This document shows, in pieces, positions 33,673 to 41,541 of a stretch of 64,000 nucleotides of DNA. Both the position numbers and the translations under genes were made by a program. The notes beneath the pieces are model-generated. The model searched no databases, had not been told where the DNA came from, and worked only from the letters and a program-made list of their open reading frames with translations. The first letter of the stretch is position 1, and each line of letters begins with the position of its first letter. This DNA is from Salegentibacter echinorum (lineage in GTDB: Bacteria; Bacteroidota; Bacteroidia; Flavobacteriales; Flavobacteriaceae), in contig NZ_FQVT01000003.1 in NCBI RefSeq assembly GCF_900129445.1, positions 1 through 64,000 on the forward strand, given 5' to 3'.

Positions 33673-34668
33673 TTATTTTAGTTTAGAAAATTTCTTGATG
33701 TTCAAGCAAAAATAAGACCAAATTATTGATTTTGTTAGGAAATAAGCTTTATTTTTTTTTAGCCCTTTTCGCTTCCCATTTATTTTTCTAATATTACCAT
33801 AAAACGCCGAGTGTGCCTGTAAAATTGCATAGAAATGAGAAAATTTTCCCTCGGTTAAAAATTTTAATCCGGCGACTCCATCCAAAATCATTCTTGCAAA
33901 GATGATATAATAAACATTGGGAGTCGGGACATTTTTAAGAAGCGTGTAGAGACTGTTTCTAAAATTGAAAAATGTTTTCCTGGGGTTCATACTGTCTAAA
34001 GTGGCGCCTCCAACATGAAAAACCCTGGAATTTGCACAAAATTTCACCTGGTATCCCAAATTATGAATTCGCCAGCAAAGATCAATCTCTTCCTGGTGAG
34101 CAAAAAAATCTTCATCCAAAAGCCCCGCTTCTTTAAAAACCTCATTTCTAATCGCCAGGCAAGCTCCACTAGCCCAAAAAATCGCAGCATCATCATTGTA
34201 TTGCCCAAAATCTTCTTCTAAAGTGTCAAAAATTCTTCCGCGGCAAAAAGGATATCCATATTTATCGACATAACCCCCGGCGGCACCGGCATATTCAAAA
34301 TAATCCTTTCTTTTGTAATCGAGGATTTTTGGTTGTACCACGGCAGTATTAGGTTCCTGTCTAAAAATCTCCTGAATGGGGGATAACCAATTTTCGGTAA
34401 CCTCTACATCACTATTTAAAAGGATAAATATATCCTCACTTAATCCTGAAAGTGCATCGTTATAACCTTTTGCGAATCCGCCGTTTGTTTTATTCTGAAT
34501 GATTTTCACCTGCGGAAAATCCTTTTTTAGCATAGCGACAGAATCATCGGTAGAGGCATTATCTGCCACGTAAACCCTTGCTTCTGCCGAAAACTGAAGT
34601 ACCGATGGAAGAAATTGCGATAAAAGTTCGCGTCCGTTCCAATTTAAGATTACTACTGCGGTGGTCAT
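33673..34668 (-). CDS. Glycosyltransferase family 2, rhamnosyltransferase-like
   Basis: A 331-residue GT-A enzyme. AVVILNWNGRELLSQFLPSVL and VYVADNASTDDSVAML form the donor site, IFILLNSDVEVTENWL near residue 83 is the DxD-like motif, and FWASGACLAIRNEVFKEAGLLDEDFFAHQEEIDLCWRIHNLG is the acceptor-side segment shared with WbbL-type rhamnosyltransferases. A C-terminal basic and hydrophobic part probably associates with the membrane. The sugar and acceptor are unknown. It is 14 bases from the HSDR_N-type gene upstream on the same strand. Confidence 0.9.
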   Translation of the reverse strand: MTTAVVILNWNGRELLSQFLPSVLQFSAEARVYVADNASTDDSVAMLKKDFPQVKIIQNKTNGGFAKGYNDALSGLSEDIFILLNSDVEVTENWLSPIQEIFRQEPNTAVVQPKILDYKRKDYFEYAGAAGGYVDKYGYPFCRGRIFDTLEEDFGQYNDDAAIFWASGACLAIRNEVFKEAGLLDEDFFAHQEEIDLCWRIHNLGYQVKFCANSRVFHVGGATLDSMNPRKTFFNFRNSLYTLLKNVPTPNVYYIIFARMILDGVAGLKFLTEGKFSHFYAILQAHSAFYGNIRKINGKRKGLKKNKAYFLTKSIIWSYFCLNIKKFSKLK

Positions 34669-34682
34669 GCCATTAATTGGGA

Positions 34683-35132
34683 TTAAGAAATTTTATAAGC
34701 AGGTAGTTCTCTAAGGAATTCATATTTTTCTGCTTTATAATCCAATTTGCAATAATAATGATTTATGCCGTTAGTGAGCATTAAATAATCTGCTTTTAAA
34801 CTTAGGTTATATCGTGCAACCTGGTCAAAAACCTCCTGGGTAATCTTAATATGTGGCGCTTTACACTCAACGACTACTTTTATTTCACCATTGGGTTTAA
34901 AGACTACAGCATCATATCTCTTGGTAAGCTTTCCCAGTTTTAATTGCTTTTCAACATTAATATGGTTCTTCGGATAGTTTTTGTCTAAAATTAGGAATTG
35001 AACTACATGCTGTCTTACCCATTCTTCGGGGGTTAGAACAACAAACTTTTTCCGAAGTTCATCAAAAACAGCTATTTTATTTTCACTATTTTTGAACCGA
35101 AACGAATATTTGGGAAAATTAAGCGCTACCAT
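34683..35132 (-). CDS. Stand-alone type I restriction R-protein N-terminal (HSDR_N) domain protein
   Basis: A 149-residue protein made only of the nuclease-like domain found at the start of type I restriction HsdR subunits (PF13588). LTPEEWVRQHVVQFLI near residue 35, YDAVVFKPNGEIKVVVECKAPHIKI near residue 70 (D...ExK pattern with VVECKAP) and LMLTNGINHYYCKLDY define it. There is no helicase part, no HsdM or HsdS nearby, and the length is typical for this orphan family in Bacteroidota, so it is not a truncated hsdR. Its role is unknown. ATG 35132 is preferred over the TTG at 35153. It precedes the GT2 gene by 14 bases and is divergent from holA. Confidence 0.88.
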   Translation of the reverse strand: MVALNFPKYSFRFKNSENKIAVFDELRKKFVVLTPEEWVRQHVVQFLILDKNYPKNHINVEKQLKLGKLTKRYDAVVFKPNGEIKVVVECKAPHIKITQEVFDQVARYNLSLKADYLMLTNGINHYYCKLDYKAEKYEFLRELPAYKIS

Positions 35133-35160
35133 AGAATTATTGCTGAGATTCAAAATTTAA

Positions 35161-35219
35161 CTAGCTTGGGGCAAGCCCAAGTGGTGCATAATAAGAAAAT
35201 TATTTTGATTTCGAGGCAT
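35161..35219 (-). repeat. CTCGAA dispersed repeat, copy c (inverted)
   Basis: Read on the minus strand: GATGCCTCGAAATC, an AT-rich middle, then CACTTGGGCTTGCCCCAAG. Same plan as the copies at 45906, 57964 and 61120. It lies between divergent genes. Confidence 0.7.
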
Positions 35220-35330
35220 CATGATAGCTATTGGTACAGAGTATTTAATCTCGATTATCGAGTAAAAGAAATTTAGAGCGGGTAGAACTTTTACTTAATT
35301 AAAAATAGAAGTTATAGAAATAGCTGATAA

Positions 35331-36332
35331 ATGGAAGAGGCAAAAGCAATAGTAAATAATATTCAAAACGGTAGTATCTACCCCCTTTATTTTTTGATGG
35401 GAGAGGAACCTTACTATATAGACAGGATTTCCGATTTTATTTCAGAAAATGTGCTGGCCGAAGAAGAAAAAGGCTTTAACCAAATTGTGATGTACGGTCG
35501 TGATACCAGTATAGATGAGATTGTGAGTAATGCCAAGCGCTATCCTATGATGGCAGAGCGGCAGGTAATTATTGTAAAAGAAGCGCAGGATTTATCGCGA
35601 ACTATAGAAAAACTGGTGAGTTATGCTGAGAATATGCAACCTACCACCACCCTGGTTTTTTGCTATAAATACAAAACCCTGGATAAACGTAAAAAGCTCT
35701 CGAAGCTACTTAAGAAAAACGGTATTTTATTTGAAAGTAAACGCCTATACGAGAACCAGGTAGCAGATTGGATTATGACCACCATGAAATCGCGTAATTA
35801 TACCATATCGCCTAAAGCCGCGCAAATGTTGGTGGAATTTTTGGGGATAGACCTGGGGAAAATAGATAACGAGTTAACTAAATTGCAGTTAATAAGCCCT
35901 GAAGGTACTCAAATTACCCCAGAGCTTATTGAAGAAAATATAGGAATAAGTAAAGACTTTAATAATTTTGAGTTAAGAAAGGCTATTGGCTTACGAGAGT
36001 CTTTTAAAGCGCATCGCATCATCAATTATTTTGCGCAAAACCCTAAAGACAACCCAATGGTGGTTACCATATCACTTTTGTTCTCTTATTTTTCACAAAT
36101 TATGCAATACCATGGGCTTGCCGATAAATCTAAAGCCAATGTCGCGAAAAAATTACGTGTGCATCCTTATTTTGTAAATGACTATGTAGTAGCAGCTCGT
36201 AATTTTCCCATGAAAAAAGTAAGTGAAGTGATTAGCCTGTTGCACGAAGCCGATGTTAAAGGAAAAGGAGTAGGGGCTAATGTATCTCAGGGGGATTTGT
36301 TGAAGGAATTGATCGTGAAAATATTGAATTAA
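35331..36332 (+). CDS. holA: DNA polymerase III delta subunit
   Basis: The delta subunit of the clamp loader, which opens the beta clamp. The 333-residue length is normal. YPLYFLMGEEPYYIDRISDFI near residue 14 is the conserved start of the first domain; ERQVIIVKEAQDL and TTLVFCYKYKTLDKRKKLSKLLKKNG near residues 75-125 are typical, and FLGIDLGKIDNELTKLQL near residue 172 begins the second domain. It lacks a functional ATP site, as expected for delta. The gene is followed after 83 bases by menA. Confidence 0.93.
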   Translation: MEEAKAIVNNIQNGSIYPLYFLMGEEPYYIDRISDFISENVLAEEEKGFNQIVMYGRDTSIDEIVSNAKRYPMMAERQVIIVKEAQDLSRTIEKLVSYAENMQPTTTLVFCYKYKTLDKRKKLSKLLKKNGILFESKRLYENQVADWIMTTMKSRNYTISPKAAQMLVEFLGIDLGKIDNELTKLQLISPEGTQITPELIEENIGISKDFNNFELRKAIGLRESFKAHRIINYFAQNPKDNPMVVTISLLFSYFSQIMQYHGLADKSKANVAKKLRVHPYFVNDYVVAARNFPMKKVSEVISLLHEADVKGKGVGANVSQGDLLKELIVKILN

Positions 36333-36337
36333 TAATA

Positions 36338-36385
36338 TAGACATAGGAAAAAAGAATATAGAGAATAGAACAGAGAAGGCTTCTT
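36338..36385. repeat. AGAGAATAGA-type degenerate spacer tract
   Basis: A purine-rich stretch (ATAGGAAAAAAGAATATAGAGAATAGAACAGAGAAGG, given here as its key pieces AATATAGAG, AATAGAACAGAG) between holA and menA. A similar tract is at 41307-41350. It has no coding potential and looks like a degenerate simple repeat. Confidence 0.4.
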
Positions 36386-36415
36386 ATGATTATTTACCCT
36401 TTATAGTAATTAGAA

Positions 36416-37318
36416 ATGATTAAAGTTAAATCCTGGATAAGCGCTGCCCGGTTACGTACCTTGCCTTTATCTGTTTCGGGCATTATCGTTGGTACAAGTA
36501 TCGCTGTAAAACAAGGCGTTTTCGACATTAGTATTTTTAGCCTGGCCCTGGCGACTACGTTGGGACTTCAAATTTTATCGAATTTTGCCAACGATTATGG
36601 CGATGGTGTAAAAGGGACCGATAATGAAGAACGGGTTGGACCGCAAAGAGCTTTGCAAAGCGGATTAATTACTCACAAAGAAATGTTGGGTGGGATAATA
36701 ATAACCGCTGCAATAACATTACTCCTGGCAGTATTATTGATTTATGCCGCTTTTGGTAAAGAGAATTTAGTTCATACCTTATTGTTTTTCTTTTTGGGAA
36801 TTGGTGCAATAGCTGCTGCCATAAAATATACCGTAGGAAAATTTGCTTATGGTTATCGTGGACTGGGGGATTTATTCGTATTTATTTTCTTTGGACTGGT
36901 TGCTGTTTACGGTTCCTATTTTTTATATGCACACGAGTGGAGTTGGAGTATTCTTTTGCCATCTATTAGTATTGGATTGCTTAGCATTGGAGTACTTAAT
37001 CTCAATAATATGCGGGACCAAATCCCCGATAAAAAAGCCGGTAAAAATACGCTGGTAGTTAAATTGGGAGCTAAAAAGGCTAAAAATTATCACTATTCGC
37101 TAATTTTAGGAGCAATGTTGTGCCTGGTGCTGTTCACTGTTATTACTTTAGAAAATATGTTTGAGTTCTTGTATGTTCCATTTTTAATTTTTCTTATTCT
37201 TCACTTGAAACGAGTAGTAGAGAATGAAAATCCTATTTTATTAGATCCTGAATTAAAAGTTTTAGCGCTTTCTACCTTTGCCGTTTCAGTATTTTTTGCA
37301 CTGGGGCAGTTATTGTAG
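36416..37318 (+). CDS. menA: 1,4-dihydroxy-2-naphthoate polyprenyltransferase MenA
   Basis: A UbiA-family membrane enzyme that prenylates 1,4-dihydroxy-2-naphthoate to demethylmenaquinone. The 300-residue product has about eight hydrophobic helices. The first aspartate-rich motif is NFANDYGDGVKGTDN near residue 60, the second is NNMRDQIPDKKAGKNTLVVKLG near residue 195; both bind the magnesium-diphosphate. The start MIKVKSWISAARLRTLPLSVSGIIVGTSIA is characteristic of MenA. menC and menE follow at 38.2 and 40.2 kb, so this is a menaquinone group. Confidence 0.95.
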   Translation: MIKVKSWISAARLRTLPLSVSGIIVGTSIAVKQGVFDISIFSLALATTLGLQILSNFANDYGDGVKGTDNEERVGPQRALQSGLITHKEMLGGIIITAAITLLLAVLLIYAAFGKENLVHTLLFFFLGIGAIAAAIKYTVGKFAYGYRGLGDLFVFIFFGLVAVYGSYFLYAHEWSWSILLPSISIGLLSIGVLNLNNMRDQIPDKKAGKNTLVVKLGAKKAKNYHYSLILGAMLCLVLFTVITLENMFEFLYVPFLIFLILHLKRVVENENPILLDPELKVLALSTFAVSVFFALGQLL

Positions 37319-37441
37319 TTCAATTTTTAAGAAAAACGCTTAGATTTAACAAAATTATATAGGCTATTAACCCATTGTTTTTTTCTGAAATATCTAATTT
37401 CAGCTATCTTTAAATCTATCTGAATTCTAAATTTTATAATT

Positions 37442-38122
37442 ATGAAAATCACCTATTACGGGCAAAGTTGCTTCGGAATTAAAATTGGAAAGTTCAATCT
37501 ATTGGTAGATCCTTTTATAACCGGGAATGACCTCGCAAAAGATAAGATTAATATAGACAAGCTTAAGGCAGATTTTATCTTGCTCACACACGCTCACCAG
37601 GATCACACTTTAGATGCTGAAGCAGTTGCCAAAAACACAGGGGCGGTAATTGTGAGTAATTTTGAAATTGCCAATCATTATGAGGAAAAAGGTATAGAAG
37701 TACATCCTATGAATCACGGCGGAAGCTGGGATTTTGAATTTGGCCGGCTCAAATATGTAAACGCAGTACACAGCAGCTCGTTTGCAGATGGGAAGTATGG
37801 GGGGCAGCCTGGAGGTTTTGTGATAGAAGGAGAGCATAAAAACATTTACCTGGCAGGGGATACCGCACTTACTATGGATATGAAATTGATTGCGCAACAA
37901 ACCAACTTAGACCTGGCGATCCTGCCTATTGGCGATAATTTCACCATGGGAATAGAAGATGCGATTATTGCCAGTGACTTTGTAGAATGTGATAAGGTTT
38001 TAGGTTGCCATTATGATACCTTTGGTTATATTGAGATAGACCATGAGCAGGCCAAACGTAGATTTTATGAAGAAGGAAAAGATCTTATGCTTCTGGAAAT
38101 AGGAGAACCATTGGAGGTATAA
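37442..38122 (+). CDS. UPF0173 metal-dependent hydrolase
   Basis: A 226-residue beta-lactamase-fold hydrolase of the UPF0173 (YtkL-like) family. MKITYYGQSCFGIKIGKFNLLVDPF is the family start; LLTHAHQDHTLDAE (HxHxDH type) supplies the metal ligands, with VHSSSFADG and IYLAGDTALTMDM providing further His/Asp positions. No substrate is established. It lies between menA and menC, with a 123-base gap before it and 44 bases after it, in the same direction, so a connection to menaquinone synthesis is possible but not shown. Confidence 0.93.
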   Translation: MKITYYGQSCFGIKIGKFNLLVDPFITGNDLAKDKINIDKLKADFILLTHAHQDHTLDAEAVAKNTGAVIVSNFEIANHYEEKGIEVHPMNHGGSWDFEFGRLKYVNAVHSSSFADGKYGGQPGGFVIEGEHKNIYLAGDTALTMDMKLIAQQTNLDLAILPIGDNFTMGIEDAIIASDFVECDKVLGCHYDTFGYIEIDHEQAKRRFYEEGKDLMLLEIGEPLEV

Positions 38123-38166
38123 TATTAGAAATAGAATTACATCTTTAGAAAAAGCAAGAGTTGTTT

Positions 38167-39201
38167 ATGCAGGCAGAATATAAAAAGTACGTCTTAAAAT
38201 TTAAACGCCCCAGCGGAACTTCGCGGGGCGTTCTTACTACTAAAGAAACCTGGTTTCTCAAAATTACCAATGCAGGGAAAATTGGAATTGGCGAATGTGG
38301 CATCTTAAGAGGATTAAGTATAGACGATAGGCCAGATTATAAAGAGAAATTGCAATGGGTATGCGATAATATAAATATGGGAGAGACGATGTTATGGGAG
38401 GAGTTAAAAGAATTTCCCAGCATCCAGATTGGAGTGGAAATGGCCTTTAAATCTTTACATGCAGACCATCCCTTTAAACTTTTTCCTTCTGCATTTACCA
38501 ATGAAAAAGCTGCAATTCCCATAAACGGACTCATCTGGATGGGCGAAAAAGCTTTTATGAAATCCCAGATTCAGGAGAAAATAGCGCAGGGTTTCAGTTG
38601 TATAAAGATGAAAATTGGGGCGATAGATTTTGAAACAGAACTGGAACTCTTAAGATATATTCGAAGCGAGTTTTCTTCCAAAGAAATAGAACTAAGGGTA
38701 GATGCCAATGGAGCTTTTAAACCGGAAGATGCCTTAGAGAAATTAAAACGCTTAAGTGAATTTAAGTTACATAGTATAGAACAACCTATAAAACAGGGTA
38801 AATGGGAAGCTATGGCAAACTTATGCCAGGAAACACCGCTGCCTATAGCATTAGATGAAGAACTTATAGGGATATTTAATGTAACAAAAAAGCAGGAATT
38901 GCTACAAACAGTTCAGCCGCAATATATCATTTTAAAGCCGAGTTTAATAGGTGGTTTTAAAGGTGCACAAGAGTGGATAGATTTAGCTGAAAAAAATAAT
39001 ATTGGTTGGTGGATTACCAGTGCTTTAGAGAGTAATGTTGGCTTAAATGCGATTTCGCAATTTACATACACAAAAAGAAGTAAAATGCCACAGGGACTGG
39101 GTACAGGAAGCCTTTATACCAATAATGTAGAAAGCCCCCTGGAAGTAGAGCGCGGAGAAATTCTATATAACCCAAATAAAAGCTGGGACTTTAATTTTTA
39201 A
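38167..39201 (+). CDS. menC: o-Succinylbenzoate synthase MenC
   Basis: An enolase-superfamily dehydratase making o-succinylbenzoate from SHCHC in menaquinone synthesis. The 344-residue enzyme shows IKMKIGAIDFETELELL (catalytic KxK), LRVDANGAFKPEDAL (first Mg ligand Asp), HSIEQPIKQGKW (second ligand Glu), and PIALDEELIG (third ligand); IILKPSLIGGF carries the second catalytic lysine. ATG 38167 replaces an earlier TTG. The CPBP protease gene follows after 3 bases, so these two are surely co-transcribed. Confidence 0.95.
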   Translation: MQAEYKKYVLKFKRPSGTSRGVLTTKETWFLKITNAGKIGIGECGILRGLSIDDRPDYKEKLQWVCDNINMGETMLWEELKEFPSIQIGVEMAFKSLHADHPFKLFPSAFTNEKAAIPINGLIWMGEKAFMKSQIQEKIAQGFSCIKMKIGAIDFETELELLRYIRSEFSSKEIELRVDANGAFKPEDALEKLKRLSEFKLHSIEQPIKQGKWEAMANLCQETPLPIALDEELIGIFNVTKKQELLQTVQPQYIILKPSLIGGFKGAQEWIDLAEKNNIGWWITSALESNVGLNAISQFTYTKRSKMPQGLGTGSLYTNNVESPLEVERGEILYNPNKSWDFNF

Positions 39202-39204
39202 CAA

Positions 39205-40146
39205 ATGTACATAACACAAGTTTTTAAATACCAATATGGTTTCTGGAGGTATATTGTAGGAACAATCATTGTTTTAGCCGGAATTTTTATTGGTCAAATT
39301 CCTTTATTGGCAGCGGTGGTCCTGGAACGTGGTTACGACGTTATGACAATGCCGCAGGAAGAAGTTTTAAAGGTTCTGGATTCTAACTTTACGTTTTTCC
39401 TAATGCTCTTAAGCTTCGCCGTAGGTCTATTAGCCCTATTATATGTGGTGAAGTTTTTACACGATCAACCAATACGGTCATTAACAACCAGTAGGAAAAA
39501 AGTGGACTGGGGAAGAATTTGGTTTGGTTTTGGGCTTGTAGCAGCTTTTACCATAATTGTAACGATAGCCGAGTATTTGGTGAACCCGCAGGACTTTTTA
39601 ATCAACTTTCAACCGGTTCCATTTGCAATTTTACTGGTTATAGCCATAGTGATGATTCCGTTACAGACTAGTTTTGAGGAGTATCTCTTTCGGGGGTATT
39701 TTATGCAGGGCCTGGGAACTTTATTCAAAAATCGGTGGGTACCATTAATTGTCACTTCGGTTTGCTTTGGAGGTTTACATTTTGCCAATCCTGAAGTAAC
39801 CCAAATGGGAAATCTTATTATGATTTATTATATAGGCACAGGGTTTATGTTGGGAATCATGACCTTAATGGACGAGGGAATGGAGCTGGCGCTGGGGTTT
39901 CACGCCGGTAATAATTTAATTGGTGCTTTATTAATTACTGCTGACTGGACGGCGTTTCAAACCGAATCTATTTTTAAGGATATTTCTAATCCTACTGCCG
40001 GTTTTGATGTGGTTATACCCATTCTAATAATCTATCCTTTATTCCTCTATATCATGGCTAAAAAATATGGCTGGAAGGACTGGAGAAATAAGCTTTTCGG
40101 AAAAGTGGAAAAGCCTGAAAACATAAAGTTTTCAGAAGAAGCCTAA
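39205..40146 (+). CDS. CPBP family intramembrane glutamic metalloprotease
   Basis: A 313-residue multi-helix inner-membrane protein of the CPBP (CAAX protease/bacteriocin-processing, Abi) family. The active-site motifs are FEEYLFRGYFMQG (EExxxR) near residue 157, GLHFANPE (FxxxH-like) near residue 192 and FHAGNN near residue 232. The physiological substrate is unknown: family members include Rce1-like prenyl protease relatives and bacteriocin immunity proteins. It begins three bases after menC and is followed after 62 bases by menE, so it lies inside the menaquinone group; this position is shared by many Flavobacteriia genomes as far as can be recalled. Confidence 0.92.
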   Translation: MYITQVFKYQYGFWRYIVGTIIVLAGIFIGQIPLLAAVVLERGYDVMTMPQEEVLKVLDSNFTFFLMLLSFAVGLLALLYVVKFLHDQPIRSLTTSRKKVDWGRIWFGFGLVAAFTIIVTIAEYLVNPQDFLINFQPVPFAILLVIAIVMIPLQTSFEEYLFRGYFMQGLGTLFKNRWVPLIVTSVCFGGLHFANPEVTQMGNLIMIYYIGTGFMLGIMTLMDEGMELALGFHAGNNLIGALLITADWTAFQTESIFKDISNPTAGFDVVIPILIIYPLFLYIMAKKYGWKDWRNKLFGKVEKPENIKFSEEA

Positions 40147-40208
40147 ATCTATTCGGTACAAATTGTTAACTTCGGATATATAGTTTGTTAACCTATTGGT
40201 TTGAAGAT

Positions 40209-41306
40209 ATGGCAAATAAATACAAAGTTCCTGAAACACATCCCGATTTTAAACTAAACAAAACGCATTTTTCTAATGCGGAGCTGCACCAGGTGGCTTA
40301 TAGTTTTATAAAGGAAGGGGAAGCTTATGAAGAAAAAATTGGTGCTTTTCTATTAGATTGGTTAAAACCCTCTGCTTATGTGGAAGTAAAAACTTCAGGA
40401 TCCACCGGGGAGCCTAAAATTATAAAAATCAAGAAAGAGTATATGGTGAACTCGGCAATGGCGACCTCCAGGTTTTTCGATTTGCCGGCAAACACTACCG
40501 CTTTACTTTGTTTACCCGCAACCTATATTGCCGGAAAAATGATGTTGGTGCGGGCCATGGTTTTGGGTTGGCATTTGGATATCGTGCCACCTTCTTCCAC
40601 GCCTTTAGACCAGGTTTTTAAACGTTATGATTTCTGCGCGGTGACACCATTTCAATTAGATAATTCTATTGGGCGTATGCACCTCATTGGGAAACTAATC
40701 GTTGGCGGCGGGGCGGTTTCTCCAAAGTTGCAAAAAATGGTGAAGGAGCTTGATACCAGGGTGTATGAAACCTATGGAATGACCGAAACTGTTACCCACA
40801 TTGCCGCAAAACTCTTAAATCCAAAAGTGGATAAAGAGAAAGTGCGACCTTTTAAAGTCCTGCCCGATATCCAGATTTCGCAGGATGATAGAGATTGTTT
40901 AGTAATAAAGGCACCACAACTTTCAGAAGAAATAATAACTACAAACGATGTTGTTGAAATCCTAACCTACAAAAAGTTTGTTTGGAAAGGCAGGATAGAT
41001 CACGTAATCAATTCTGGCGGAATAAAATTACACCCCGAGCAAATAGAGAAAAAGCTTTCTAAAATTATAGATCAGCGTTTATTTGTTACCGGCATGGAAG
41101 ATGATGCTTTGGGTGAGATGCTGGTTTTGTTTGTGGAAAATGAATTTTCTGAAGACTTGCTTCAGCAATTAAAAAGTGAAATTAAAACCCTTAAAAGTTT
41201 AGATAAATTCGAGCAGCCAAAGAAGATTTATTTCATCGAAAAGTTTGAAGAAACGCATACCGGAAAAATTCACCGCGCAAATACGATAAAAAGTAAGGTA
41301 GATTGA
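40209..41306 (+). CDS. menE: o-Succinylbenzoyl-CoA ligase-like protein MenE
   Basis: An AMP-forming acyl-CoA synthetase that activates o-succinylbenzoate with CoA. It is a compact 365-residue form typical of Bacteroidota. The P-loop is VKTSGSTGEPKIIKI near residue 65; VYETYGMTETVTHIA near residue 195 is the adenine-binding motif; VWKGRIDHVINSGGIKLHPEQIE near residue 260 is the hinge and second-domain motif; THTGKIHRA at the end holds the catalytic lysine. ATG 40209 is preferred over the TTG eight codons upstream. It closes the men group; a CCTCA palindrome (41480-41513) lies between it and the convergent peptidase gene. Confidence 0.93.
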   Translation: MANKYKVPETHPDFKLNKTHFSNAELHQVAYSFIKEGEAYEEKIGAFLLDWLKPSAYVEVKTSGSTGEPKIIKIKKEYMVNSAMATSRFFDLPANTTALLCLPATYIAGKMMLVRAMVLGWHLDIVPPSSTPLDQVFKRYDFCAVTPFQLDNSIGRMHLIGKLIVGGGAVSPKLQKMVKELDTRVYETYGMTETVTHIAAKLLNPKVDKEKVRPFKVLPDIQISQDDRDCLVIKAPQLSEEIITTNDVVEILTYKKFVWKGRIDHVINSGGIKLHPEQIEKKLSKIIDQRLFVTGMEDDALGEMLVLFVENEFSEDLLQQLKSEIKTLKSLDKFEQPKKIYFIEKFEETHTGKIHRANTIKSKVD

Positions 41307-41479
41307 TAATGGATTATAGAGCATAGAGAAAAGAGACAAGAAAGGGGGATATTTTCCTGTTTCAGGGAGCAGCAATTTTCTTAGTATCTAGAGCTTTGCG
41401 GTTTGTTGTATTAGATTGTAAAGACGATTATTTTAGATTTTCGTTTTTATTTATAAAGTCGTAAAATTCCATCAAATTA

Positions 41480-41513
41480 GATCTCACAGTCCAGCTATCT
41501 AAACTGTGAGATC
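41480..41513. repeat. CCTCA-type palindrome, copy 4
   Basis: GATCTCACAGT (41480-41490) and ACTGTGAGATC (41503-41513) are a perfect 11-base inverted repeat around a 12-base loop. It lies between convergent menE and the M1 peptidase gene and can act as a terminator for both, although no T-run is present. It shares the CTCACAG arm with the copies at 8120, 12548 and 31406. Confidence 0.65.
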
Positions 41514-41541
41514 TCATATCATCTGCGGCTTTACAGTAGGA

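Noticed and set aside
34683-35132. Truncated type I restriction gene
   Set aside because: The protein is complete for the orphan HSDR_N family and has no restriction partners, so truncation is not implied.
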